NCBI RefSeq assembly: GCF_001042985.1
Contig: NZ_JYKY01000020.1
Span: 1-64,000, forward strand
From: Pseudomonas lundensis
Lineage (GTDB): Bacteria > Pseudomonadota > Gammaproteobacteria > Pseudomonadales > Pseudomonadaceae
Length of the DNA: 64,000 bases
Direction: 5' to 3'
Shown here: positions 1 to 7,757 of the stretch, piece by piece
How the letters are laid out: each line of letters begins with the position of its first letter
Position numbering within the stretch: the stretch's first letter is position 1
Notes under the pieces: model-generated
What the model was told of the DNA's origin: nothing
Seen by the model: only the letters and a program-made list of their open reading frames with translations
Database searches by the model: none
Translations under genes and position numbers: made by a program

Positions 1-77
1 CAGCACGATCAGAGGAAAGAGCCGTGAATTAAAGACAAGAAGGGTCTGTTTTTCGGCCGACTTGGATTTTTTGAACC

Positions 78-764
78 TCAAGCAGCGAGGGCCTCAAAAA
101 TCGGTGGGTACTTCAGACCTTCCTTAGTAATCCATTCTTGAAGGGCAATGTTGCTTGCACCCACACGCAATCCCAAATACCACTTGTAAATTTTGTGTCC
201 TCGACCCGCAGGCTCAGCAACTTTCTCCAATCTGAAATACTCGGCGCCATAACGAACAGGTGCAATCGCCTCCAATGTCACTGAACTGTCACTGCCACCC
301 ATTAAAGAGTGAGGGTTATTGCTTTTCACCACCTGACCATTGGGGAGGGTAATAGCGGCAGCTATCCTGGTTTCATCCAATTGATCACAGCTGACCCAGC
401 GCTCAACCACCACCCCGTTTTCATCTTCATCGCTGGCGTGACGACGCTGACGCCCTCCCGCGCCTGAGATGTCATGCCTGTATTGGTTGGGCACTTCACG
501 GACAATCCACTGCGACCCAAGATCATGCCCGCCATGATAGTGAATCAGTTTAAGGCTTTTGAGCATGGCATCCGGAGGGCGAACATCTCGCCCATTGTTA
601 TCGATGCAGCTTATTAATACGGTGATTCGCGCTTGCATCCTCGCATTCGCATAAATTTTTTTAGCCACATTATTGGGGTGTGAGTCAAAAACCACGCTTA
701 ACTTTGAAACCCCTGCAATGTCGTTCACATCGACTGCAGCACTATCCTTTAATAATTCGCTCAT
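78..764 (-). CDS. Hypothetical protein, unrecognised family
   Basis: This is a 228-residue reading frame with an ATG start and no upstream neighbour on its strand. I do not recognise the family. The product looks soluble: no signal peptide and no hydrophobic segment long enough to span a membrane. A charged, probably flexible stretch (RQRRHASDEDENG, about residues 105-117) separates an N-terminal half from a C-terminal half, which has several aromatic residues near its end (KIYKWYLGLRVG). The gene stands alone ahead of a 600-base region without an intact gene, and its base use is less GC-rich than the housekeeping genes downstream. That fits an accessory gene, but no function can be assigned. 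The frame is long and clean enough to be confident it is coding. Confidence 0.7.
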   Translation of the reverse strand: MSELLKDSAAVDVNDIAGVSKLSVVFDSHPNNVAKKIYANARMQARITVLISCIDNNGRDVRPPDAMLKSLKLIHYHGGHDLGSQWIVREVPNQYRHDISGAGGRQRRHASDEDENGVVVERWVSCDQLDETRIAAAITLPNGQVVKSNNPHSLMGGSDSSVTLEAIAPVRYGAEYFRLEKVAEPAGRGHKIYKWYLGLRVGASNIALQEWITKEGLKYPPIFEALAA

Positions 765-1226
765 CAGTACGCTCCCTGTCTAATTTTGACCGCACAGATC
801 CTTCCATGCCTTTGCAGATTAGCTCAGCCACTCAGCAACAGAGAACCGTATGTTCTATACAAGCTGTAGGCTGATTCTCCGCAATCGCATCAGACTAAGT
901 TGCTCAGCTAGCGAATACCGTTCACGCGCCTTTAAAAAGAACATTCAGTTCAGAAAACTATTATCAGGACAATTGAGTTATGCACCGTCGCACACAGGGA
1001 GTATTTAAATCCACATGACGGGCAAACTTCCGCCTACAAAAAATAGCGTTGAGTTAGAAAAGTTTCCCACATAAATTGCAACGCCTGCACCTGCATCGTC
1101 GCTTTCGTTGGCGGGATGTTTCCTTGAAAGTCCGCACCACCTTGGGCGTTGGAAGTGCGCGGATAGTCTCGCCAAGACGCAGAGATCAGTGACCGGTTTT
1201 GACAGACCGCATGAGAACGAGCAAGG
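765..1226. other. Intergenic stretch without a recognisable gene
   Basis: Between the hypothetical gene and the structured leader I see no convincing coding frame. Short frames on both strands here lack plausible ribosome sites and resemble no protein. The stretch around 780-1000 is AT-richer than its surroundings and probably holds the promoter of the hypothetical gene (minus strand) and that of the leader/DUF3077 unit (plus strand), but no clear -35/-10 pair can be named. Confidence 0.4.
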
Positions 1227-1327
1227 CAATCGCAAGCCATTTCACCGTGTCATGGCGATTGTGTGCGGGGCACTTTCGGGTGCGCCGGGTCTTGGTTGTT
1301 CTCCCCGGCCTGTCAACCTGCACACAA
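1227..1327 (+). promoter_or_regulatory. Structured RNA leader (bulged hairpin plus three-way junction)
   Basis: The stretch can fold compactly. A bulged hairpin pairs 1227-1232 with 1256-1261 and 1237-1240 with 1252-1255. It is followed by a three-way junction: closing stem 1259-1266 with 1320-1327 (8 perfect pairs), small hairpin 1270-1273 with 1280-1283, and hairpin 1284-1289 with 1304-1309 (GCCGGG/CCCGGC). The first hairpin and the closing stem share bases 1259-1261, so they either compete or stack with the stem shortened. The element ends 65 bases before the ATG of the DUF3077-type gene, so a cis-regulatory leader is the natural reading. From memory, similar leaders occur before several small Pseudomonas genes of this kind; I could not check that. 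Confidence 0.45.
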
Positions 1328-1392
1328 CTGCCACCTTTCGATTGACCGCGAAACTGCAGCAGCTCTTCCAACTTGAATGTGGGAACAAATCG

Positions 1393-1676
1393 ATGAAAAC
1401 AATCGTCCCCGACCCACCCCTCCATTCCCTGCACACCACGGCCCATTCCGGCTCGTCCTTATTCAGCATCAACCCCGGCGTCACGGCTCAGGAAGCCTTG
1501 CAGCAGGTCTCCCTGTTGCTCAAAGGGCAGAACTGAACGCCGACGACATGAGCTCCCGCCTCAACCGCTTTGAAGCTGAACGGTTGTGGAGCGTGATTCA
1601 CAACGTGGAAATGGCGCGCGCCGTGGTCGACGCGCTGTTGGCAGGTGTACAGCCGACTCAGTGCGCGTCGTTGTAG
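1393..1676 (+). pseudogene. DUF3077-type small protein gene, frameshifted
   Basis: Translation starts at the ATG of MKTIVPDPPLHSLHTTAHSG, a typical opening for small Pseudomonas DUF3077 proteins, and runs through FSINPGVTAQEALQQVSLLL to a stop at 1534-1536. The missing second half of the family (AELNADDM, then RLWSVIHNVEMARAVVDALL) continues at once in the -1 frame to a stop at 1674-1676. Restoring one base, most simply a G in the GGG run at 1525-1527, gives one 94-residue frame. A GGGA at 1380-1383 could serve as ribosome site. The function of DUF3077 proteins is unknown. The frameshift may be a real mutation, a homopolymer sequencing error or, less likely, recoding. The extended frame overlaps the end of the convergent downstream gene by 19 bases. 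Confidence 0.6.
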
Positions 1677-2269
1677 ACGAACTTGGGCATTTCCCAGTTA
1701 AAGCGGATTGCCAACAGGCGCAACAAAAGCCCACCGAACAGGGTGACAAAAATCGCCTGCTCGTTGGGCATGTTCCAGTAGGTACACAGCAGAAAGCACC
1801 ACGCAGCCGCAAATGAAACGCTGGCGTAAAGCTCACGGCGGAAGATCAATGGGATGTCGTTACAGAAGATGTCTCGCAGGATGCCGCCAAACACACCGGT
1901 AATCACGCCACTGACGGATGCGACCAGCATGCCTTGGCCCATTTCCAGCGCGGTCATGCAGCCGATCAGGGTGAAAGCCACCAGCCCCAGCGCATCGAGC
2001 ACCAAAAACAGCGAGCGCAGGTGACGCATCAAGGGGGCAATGAAGATCGTGACCAGCGCTGCAAACGTGGTCAGGACCAGGTATTCCGGGTGTTTAACCC
2101 AAGTCAGCGGGTAGTGACCGAGCAGCATGTCGCGCACCGAGCCGCCACCGAGCGCCGTGACGCACGCAATCAGCACCACACCAAACCAGTCCATGCCCCG
2201 ACGCCCGGCAGACAGCGCCCCGGTCATGGCTTCGGCAGTAATGGCAACTAAATAGAGCATCAGCAACAT
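1658..2269 (-). CDS. Trimeric intracellular cation (TRIC/UPF0126) family membrane protein
   Basis: The product is a 203-residue inner-membrane protein with about seven hydrophobic segments. It carries the duplicated glycine-rich motif of the UPF0126 family: GGGSVRDMLLG near residue 40 and GGILRDIF near residue 130. Members resemble YicG of E. coli and are related to animal TRIC channels; bacterial members are thought to form trimeric cation channels, with the physiological role unsettled. The start is preceded by AAGGAACG, a good ribosome site. The length is normal. It is transcribed alone, facing the broken DUF3077-type gene. Confidence 0.88.
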   Translation of the reverse strand: MLLMLYLVAITAEAMTGALSAGRRGMDWFGVVLIACVTALGGGSVRDMLLGHYPLTWVKHPEYLVLTTFAALVTIFIAPLMRHLRSLFLVLDALGLVAFTLIGCMTALEMGQGMLVASVSGVITGVFGGILRDIFCNDIPLIFRRELYASVSFAAAWCFLLCTYWNMPNEQAIFVTLFGGLLLRLLAIRFNWEMPKFVYNDAH

Positions 2270-2438
2270 GGCGGCGTTCCTTGCAATAAGGCGCGCAGTC
2301 TACTCAGTTGGCGCGGGCACCAAAAGGGGGCGGCGTGGGCACGACTGTTGTGAAGGTTGTCGGCAGGCCACGCCACCGCTGAAAACGGGTTGCCGCTGCG
2401 CCCTTAGCAGCCTGGGGTAGCGGCGACCGGCACGTGCT

Positions 2439-2981
2439 TCAGAACTTGATGAAGTGTTTGCGGTAGTGCTGCAACTCGGCAATCGACTCACGGATGTCGT
2501 CCAGCGCCAGGTGCGTGCCTTTTTTCACCAGGCTGTCGCGCACTTCGGGTGCCCAGCGAGCCACCAGTTCCTTGAGCGTCGAGACGTCAAGGTTGCGGTA
2601 ATGAAAGTAGCTTTCCAGGGTTTTCATGTGGGTATAAAGAAAGCGACGGTCCTGGCAGATGCTGTTGCCACAGATCGGCGACTTGCCTTTAGGCACCCAT
2701 TGTTCGAGGAAGGCAATGGTCTGTGCCTCGGCCTCGGCCATGCTGGTGGTGCTGTCTTTGACGCGCTGGGTCAGGCCGCTGTTGCCGTGGGTGCGGGTGT
2801 TCCACTCGTCCATGCGCGCCAGTACGTCGTCGCTGTGGTGGATGGCGATGACCGGGCCTTCAGCCAGGGTGTTGAGGTTGCTGTCGGTGACGATGGTGGC
2901 CATTTCGATAATGACGTCGTTGTCTGGGTCCAGACCGGTCATTTCCAGGTCAATCCAAATCAAATTCTGTGGGTTTTGCAT
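2439..2981 (-). CDS. orn: Oligoribonuclease
   Basis: Orn is the 3'-5' exonuclease that degrades RNA dinucleotides, including pGpG from c-di-GMP breakdown, to mononucleotides in the cytoplasm. The 180-residue product has all DEDDh exonuclease motifs: the first acidic pair in IWIDLEMTGLD (residues 9-19), the second Asp in GNSICQDRRFL (about 105-115), and the C-terminal HLALDDIRESI with catalytic His and Asp (about 158-168). AGGAG sits six bases before the ATG. It diverges from rsgA across a 106-base intergenic region, the arrangement known for Pseudomonas. Confidence 0.97.
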   Translation of the reverse strand: MQNPQNLIWIDLEMTGLDPDNDVIIEMATIVTDSNLNTLAEGPVIAIHHSDDVLARMDEWNTRTHGNSGLTQRVKDSTTSMAEAEAQTIAFLEQWVPKGKSPICGNSICQDRRFLYTHMKTLESYFHYRNLDVSTLKELVARWAPEVRDSLVKKGTHLALDDIRESIAELQHYRKHFIKF

Positions 2982-3006
2982 AGAAGGCTCCTGGGCTTAG
3001 TCGCGC

Positions 3007-3041
3007 AGTTTAGCTTAGGCACGCAGCCCACGTGCTAAACT
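3007..3041. promoter_or_regulatory. Symmetrical divergent promoter region of orn and rsgA
   Basis: An 8-base inverted repeat (AGTTTAGC at 3007-3014, GCTAAACT at 3034-3041) lies in the orn-rsgA intergenic region. Each arm contains TAAACT reading towards its own gene, a plausible -10 element. The same GCTAAACT-plus-GC-rich string recurs upstream of other genes here (for example near 53873 and, on the minus strand, near 19757). The -35 elements are not convincing, so this is an inferred divergent promoter pair. Confidence 0.35.
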
Positions 3042-3087
3042 CGCCAGCGTTTTACCCTCCTTATCGTTTTATCAACACGGAACACCC

Positions 3088-4119
3088 ATGGCCAAACGCC
3101 AGCTCAACCGTCGCCAAAACTGGCGCATCGAAAAGATCCAGGGCGAGCGCGCTGCCCGCGCCGCCAAACGCGAATCCAGTGCCGTCGAAGCGCTTGAAGG
3201 GGGCGATCTGGGCCCCGAGCAACTCGGTCTGGTGATCGCGCACTTCGGTGTGCAGGTCGAGGTCGAGGCCCAGGAAGGCGAGCTCAAAGGCCAGATGTTC
3301 CGCTGCCATTTGCGTGCCAACCTGCCAGCCCTGGTGACCGGCGACACCGTCGTATGGCGCGCGGGCAACCAAGGGATTGGCGTGATCGTCGCCCAGTTGC
3401 CCCGCAAAACCGAACTGTGCCGCCCGGACAGCCGTGGCCAGCTCAAGCCGGTTGCCGCCAACGTCGACATGATCGTGATTGTGTTCGCGCCGATGCCCGA
3501 GCCACACGCCAACTTGATCGACCGTTATCTGGTCGCCGCCGAGCATGCGGGGATTCGTCCGTTGCTGTTGCTCAACAAAGCCGACCTGATTGACGAGCAA
3601 AACGCCCCTGCGCTGAATGCGCTGTTGGGGGTTTATCGTCAGTTGGGTTATCCGGTGCTGGAAGTGTCCGCACATCACGGCGACGGCATGCAGCAGTTGC
3701 AAGCCAAGCTGGACGGGCACATCAGTGTGTTTGTGGGTCAGTCGGGCGTGGGCAAGTCGTCGCTGGTCAACAGCTTGCTGCCCGAGGTCAACCTGCGGGT
3801 CGGACCACTGTCCGAAATTTCCGGTCAGGGCACGCACACCACGACCACGGCGCGGCTGTTCCACTTCCCGGGTGGCGGCGAGCTGATCGACTCCCCTGGT
3901 ATTCGCGAGTTTGGTCTGGGCCACGTGAGCCGGGCGGATGTGGAAGCCGGGTTTATCGAGTTCCACGATTTGATCGGCCGTTGCCGCTTCCGCGACTGCA
4001 AGCACGACCGCGAGCCGGGCTGTGCCTTGCTGATGGCGCTGGAAGATGGCCGCGTGCAGCAACAACGCATGAACAGCTACCGCTCGATCATCGCCAGCCT
4101 GCCTGAGTCGAGTTACTGA
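3088..4119 (+). CDS. rsgA: Ribosome small subunit-dependent GTPase A
   Basis: RsgA (YjeQ) is a GTPase that checks late maturation of the 30S subunit. The 343-residue product shows the circularly permuted GTPase order of the family: an N-terminal OB-fold region, then the G4 motif NKADL (residues 163-167), then G1 (GQSGVGKSSLVN, about 217-228), then G3 (DSPG). The C-terminal zinc knuckle is intact (CRFRDCKHDREPGC, about residues 297-310). The start follows a weak GGA site. It is transcribed away from orn and ends at a 12-base-pair hairpin shared with the convergent motB. Confidence 0.97.
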   Translation: MAKRQLNRRQNWRIEKIQGERAARAAKRESSAVEALEGGDLGPEQLGLVIAHFGVQVEVEAQEGELKGQMFRCHLRANLPALVTGDTVVWRAGNQGIGVIVAQLPRKTELCRPDSRGQLKPVAANVDMIVIVFAPMPEPHANLIDRYLVAAEHAGIRPLLLLNKADLIDEQNAPALNALLGVYRQLGYPVLEVSAHHGDGMQQLQAKLDGHISVFVGQSGVGKSSLVNSLLPEVNLRVGPLSEISGQGTHTTTTARLFHFPGGGELIDSPGIREFGLGHVSRADVEAGFIEFHDLIGRCRFRDCKHDREPGCALLMALEDGRVQQQRMNSYRSIIASLPESSY

Positions 4120-4124
4120 ACGGT

Positions 4125-4153
4125 GCCTTCACCCTCTGAGCGAGGGTGAAGGC
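4125..4153. terminator. Perfect 12-bp hairpin between rsgA and motB
   Basis: GCCTTCACCCTC (4125-4136) and GAGGGTGAAGGC (4142-4153) are perfect inverted repeats around a five-base loop, six bases after the rsgA stop and nine bases beyond the motB stop. There is no T-tract on either side, so intrinsic termination is not certain. The position between convergent genes supports a shared terminator or transcript-end protector. Confidence 0.55.
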
Positions 4154-4161
4154 ATGCGACA

Positions 4162-5154
4162 TCAAGGCTTCGGTGTTGCTGGCGCCTTGTCATCAAACAG
4201 GTTCAGTTTTTCCCGTTCTTCATGCATGGCGGGTGGCACTTGGTCAGCCGGCAGGGTGATCGGGTCAATCGGGGTGGTCGGCGCCTGCGGCGTGGCCATC
4301 TCGGCGCCCTGCTCACCCTCAATCGCCTGCTGCGCTTTCTTCGTCAACACCACGATGTCGATGCGGCGGTTGATCGGGTTCAGCGGGTTGACCTTGTCGA
4401 ACAGCACCGACGAGGCGTAACCCACAATCCGCGCGACCTGGTCATGGGGATAACTGCCCGCGATCAATGCCCGGCGCGCTGCGTTTGCGCGGTTGGCCGA
4501 CAACTCCCAGTTACCAAACTCCGCATCGCTGGCATACGGCGTGGCATCGGTGTGCCCGCTGATGCTGACTTTGTTCGGCACGGCTTTGATGGTGTCCGCC
4601 ATGGCCAGCAATATGTCTTCGAAGTAAGGCTTGAGGCGCGCACTGCCGACGTCAAACATCGGACGGTTTTCCGCGTCCATGATCTGGATGCGCAGGCCGT
4701 CAGGCGTGATTTCGAACAACAGCTGGTCTTTAAATTTGCGCAATTGCGGGTTTTCTTCGACCTTGTTCTGCAACTCCTGAAGCAGCAGTTCAAGCCGTTC
4801 TTTCTCGACCTGCTCGGCCATGCCTTCGACCTGATCGGTGTCGACCGTGATCTTGTCGGGCTGGGGCTGCATTTTTTCTTCAGGATTGAGGGTGGTGTCC
4901 GGCGCCAGGGTCGGCGTGCCCCCCAAGTCGATGATGTACGGCGTGCCGGTTTCGGTGAACCCGATCGGGTCTTTGAAGTAACCGGCAATGGCGATTTTCT
5001 GTTCCGGGGTGGCCGTGGACATCAGCCACAGCACCAGGAAGAACGCCATCATCGCCGTAGCGAAGTCAGCGAACGCAATTTTCCAGGCGCCACCGTGGTG
5101 GCCCGCCGCGAAGCGCTTGACGCGCTTGATGATGATTGGCTGATTGTTTTCCAT
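4162..5154 (-). CDS. motB: Flagellar motor stator protein MotB
   Basis: MotB anchors the proton-driven stator to peptidoglycan. The 330-residue product has a short basic cytoplasmic N-terminus, a single membrane helix with the essential proton-binding Asp (FADFATAMM, Asp30), a charged periplasmic linker rich in Glu and Gln, and a C-terminal OmpA-like peptidoglycan-binding domain with SISGHTDATPY and RRIDIVV. The C-terminus continues as a Pro/Thr/Ala tail. It lies three bases downstream of motA and is co-transcribed with it. Confidence 0.96.
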   Translation of the reverse strand: MENNQPIIIKRVKRFAAGHHGGAWKIAFADFATAMMAFFLVLWLMSTATPEQKIAIAGYFKDPIGFTETGTPYIIDLGGTPTLAPDTTLNPEEKMQPQPDKITVDTDQVEGMAEQVEKERLELLLQELQNKVEENPQLRKFKDQLLFEITPDGLRIQIMDAENRPMFDVGSARLKPYFEDILLAMADTIKAVPNKVSISGHTDATPYASDAEFGNWELSANRANAARRALIAGSYPHDQVARIVGYASSVLFDKVNPLNPINRRIDIVVLTKKAQQAIEGEQGAEMATPQAPTTPIDPITLPADQVPPAMHEEREKLNLFDDKAPATPKP

Positions 5155-5157
5155 GGA

Positions 5158-6009
5158 TCAGCGACCGCGGACTACTTGTTCCAGCTCGGCAAAGCTCGGA
5201 CGGTGCTTGGGATACAGCACTTTACGACCGAACTCGACCGCCAGCGACGGCGGCATGCCCGAGGCCGAAGCGACCAGCGACGCCTTGATGGATTCGTACA
5301 CGTTGAGTTCTTCTTTCGCATCGTGGGAGAGCGAGGTCGCCAGCGGGCCGAAGAAACCGTAGGCCGCCAAAATACCGAAGAACGTACCGACCAGCGCCGC
5401 CCCCACGTGCACGCCGATCATCGCCTGATCGCCGTCGCCCAGCGAAGCCATGGTCACCACGATACCCAGTACCGCAGCCACAATACCGAAGCCCGGCATG
5501 CCATCAGCAATCCCGGTCACGGCGTGGTACGGGTGCTCAAGCTCTTCTTTAAGGCTGAACAGCTCCATGTCAAACAAGCCTTCGAGTTCGTGGGGCGCCA
5601 TGTTGCCCGACGACATGATGCGCAAGTAATCGCAAACAAACGCGGTCATGCGGTCATCTTTGAGCACGGAAGGGTATTTGGCGAAGATCGGGCTGGCCGC
5701 GGCGTCTTCAATGTCGCCTTCGATGGCCATCATGCCTTCGCGACGGCTTTTGTTGAGGATCTCGTAAACCAGCCCCAGCACTTCCAGGTAGAACGTGTGG
5801 GTGAAGCGCGAACCGAACATGCCGAGCGATTTTTTGATCACGTGCATGGTCATGTAGCCGGGGTTCGCCTGCAGGAACGCACCAAACGCCGCCCCGCCGA
5901 TAATCAAGACCTCGAACGGCTGAATCAGCGCCCCGATCTTGCCGTGGGAAAGCACGTATCCGCCGAGCACGCTCGCGAACACGACAATGATGCCGATAAT
6001 TTTAGCCAT
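5158..6009 (-). CDS. motA: Flagellar motor stator protein MotA
   Basis: MotA forms the ring of the proton-conducting stator around MotB and couples ion flow to torque on FliG. The 283-residue product has two hydrophobic segments at the N-terminus, a long charged cytoplasmic loop containing the KSRREG and FAKYPSVLKDDRM stretches, and two further membrane segments (GIVAAVLGIVVTMASLG and VGAALVGTFFGILAAYGF). Length is usual for the four-helix MotA family. It leads the motAB operon, and a FliA-type promoter lies 67-93 bases upstream. Confidence 0.96.
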   Translation of the reverse strand: MAKIIGIIVVFASVLGGYVLSHGKIGALIQPFEVLIIGGAAFGAFLQANPGYMTMHVIKKSLGMFGSRFTHTFYLEVLGLVYEILNKSRREGMMAIEGDIEDAAASPIFAKYPSVLKDDRMTAFVCDYLRIMSSGNMAPHELEGLFDMELFSLKEELEHPYHAVTGIADGMPGFGIVAAVLGIVVTMASLGDGDQAMIGVHVGAALVGTFFGILAAYGFFGPLATSLSHDAKEELNVYESIKASLVASASGMPPSLAVEFGRKVLYPKHRPSFAELEQVVRGR

Positions 6010-6075
6010 AGGAATTCAGGTACTTCTGCGTCGGGTTCAAGGTCATATTCGAGAGTTAAAAAACTCTTCTTCTAC

Positions 6076-6102
6076 TTATCGGCAAAACTGCGCCAGACTA
6101 TA
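6076..6102 (-). promoter_or_regulatory. FliA (sigma-28) promoter of motAB
   Basis: Read on the minus strand, GCCGATAA (6076-6083) matches the sigma-28 -10 consensus exactly. TATAGTCT (6095-6102) matches TAAAGTTT at six of eight positions, and the spacing is exactly 11 bases. The site points towards motA, and motility stator genes are classic late flagellar targets of FliA. The prediction comes from sequence only. Confidence 0.65.
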
Positions 6103-6150
6103 GGCCATAAAGGCGAAAAGCCAGTTGGGCCCACTCCGGGCGTGTAAACA

Positions 6151-7713
6151 ATGGATGATGACCACTCTCCCATCATGGCTAATGAAACCGGCAACGCGAC
6201 TCCAACCCCCAATACCCTCGATGCGTGGGTCAAGCAGCTCGACGCTGTTCGCCTGCCCATCCCGCAAGACAGCCACGAGCGCGTCTGCAAGGCAATCAAC
6301 GACAATCGCCGCTCGTTACGCGACATTGCCGAGCTGATGCAGGACAGTCCTGCATTGGCACTGAGCTTGATCCGCGACGCCAACCACCACACACACGGCA
6401 GTTTGAGCGAGCCGGCCGAGAGCCTGGAAGTGGCGATCAACCGCCTGGGGCTGGCCCGCACACAAGAACTGCTTGAACGCCTGCCCGCGTTGCCGTGGGA
6501 AGAAATCCCGCAGGCTTTTCGCCAGATTCAACTGATTAGCCAGCACGCTGCGCAACAAGCCAGCGGCCTGTTTGGCAATCGCCTGGCGCGCCTGTGGCAA
6601 GAAATCTATTGGGGCAGCCTGCTGTTTCTGTCGCCGCTGTGGGCCATGGCACTCACTCACCCCGAACAGCTCGAAGAGTGGGAACTGCGGGTGATTCACA
6701 AAGGTGAATGCGCAAGCAAAGTTGAACTCACACTGTTCGGCGTGCGCCTGTTTGAAATATGCCGCGCGCTGGCGCAATTGTGGCGACTGCCCGAATGGGT
6801 GCTGCAAGGTTACGCCGTCATCACCGACGAACAGCGCACGCTGGTCAGGGTGTTGCATATCGCCCGCGACAATCATCATCGTTTGCGTCAGCAGCAACGT
6901 CTGGACGCTGACCCGGCACTGCGCCGCTGGTTGAATCAGCCGTCGAACACTGTATTGCTGGCCAATGGCCTGGCCCTGTCGGCCCAGCAGGCCTGGGACA
7001 CGCCTCACAACTTGCGCTGGCAATACCTGACCAGCCTGTACATGCAAATGCCGCTGGAAGAACTGCAACAACTGGTTCACCAGAACGCGGCCAGCAGCGC
7101 GCGCTATCACTCGATGCCCGACCTCTGGCACCCGGCTCAATCCCTGTTGTGGCCGTGGGGCGTGCGTCGCATGCACCGAGGCTTATTGCCTGCCCCGCCG
7201 CCGTCGGCCGAATCGCTGGTGGTGTGGCGCAAGCAATGCGGGCAACTGCTGGCCGAACCGAGTTCGTTCACCAATTCGATGCACCTGACCACCTGCGCCC
7301 GCGATGCGTTGGTGGCCTGCGGCATGCGCCGGGTGCTGCTGTTGATGGCCGATAAAACGTCGACCAGCCTGAGCGTGCATCAGATTGCCGGATTGCCCAA
7401 GGCAGCCTTCGACTTGAGCCTGCAAATTAACCAGAGCGCTGTCCTGCAACGCTTGATGACGCAACCGGCGCAATTTCGCCTGACACCCGAAAACAATGCG
7501 CAGATCACAGCGGTCCTGCCAAAAAGTTTGCGTAGCCTGTTTCCCGGCGAACACCTGCTGTTACGCTCGATCAGCAACAACGGCCGCGTGGTGATGCTGG
7601 TGCTGGCCGATCAGGGCGGCGGACCGTTTTCTGAGACCACCGTGCAGGCTTTCGGCAAAACCGTGCAATGCATCGAAAAAGCGCTCAACAGCTTTACCAC
7701 GCGCGGACGTTGA
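6151..7713 (+). CDS. HDOD domain-containing protein
   Basis: The 520-residue product begins with an HDOD domain (about residues 20-240), a catalytically dead relative of HD phosphohydrolases found in bacterial signalling proteins. Recognisable stretches are LRDIAELMQDSPALALSLIR and LEVAINRLGLARTQELL. A less conserved C-terminal region follows with GAF-like character (about 370-510). Such proteins sit in regulatory pathways for motility, virulence or the cell cycle, but the partner here is not apparent. The start is uncertain: ATG at 6151 or at 6175 (MANETG), and neither has a good ribosome site. The gene diverges from motA. It is probably not part of the same regulon, because the FliA promoter points the other way. 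Confidence 0.82.
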   Translation: MDDDHSPIMANETGNATPTPNTLDAWVKQLDAVRLPIPQDSHERVCKAINDNRRSLRDIAELMQDSPALALSLIRDANHHTHGSLSEPAESLEVAINRLGLARTQELLERLPALPWEEIPQAFRQIQLISQHAAQQASGLFGNRLARLWQEIYWGSLLFLSPLWAMALTHPEQLEEWELRVIHKGECASKVELTLFGVRLFEICRALAQLWRLPEWVLQGYAVITDEQRTLVRVLHIARDNHHRLRQQQRLDADPALRRWLNQPSNTVLLANGLALSAQQAWDTPHNLRWQYLTSLYMQMPLEELQQLVHQNAASSARYHSMPDLWHPAQSLLWPWGVRRMHRGLLPAPPPSAESLVVWRKQCGQLLAEPSSFTNSMHLTTCARDALVACGMRRVLLLMADKTSTSLSVHQIAGLPKAAFDLSLQINQSAVLQRLMTQPAQFRLTPENNAQITAVLPKSLRSLFPGEHLLLRSISNNGRVVMLVLADQGGGPFSETTVQAFGKTVQCIEKALNSFTTRGR

Positions 7714-7757
7714 CGCTTGCGCTACAATTCGCCCCCTTTTCGCCCTGGAGACCTCAC

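Noticed and set aside
1108..1392. Protein-coding upstream extension of the DUF3077-type gene
   Set aside because: The frame stays open through the leader, but the ATG at 1108 has no ribosome site, the translation resembles no protein, and the sequence is better explained by base-paired RNA.
1501..1545. Programmed -1 ribosomal frameshift in the DUF3077-type gene
   Set aside because: The junction (CTC AAA GGG CAG) is not a canonical A-AAA-AAG-type slippery site, and no clear stimulatory structure follows. A simple base loss explains it better.
4222..6147. 641-codon plus-strand frame opposite motB and motA
   Set aside because: It is an antisense shadow of two certain genes in GC-rich DNA, with a composition (Arg/His/Gln-rich) typical of such shadows.
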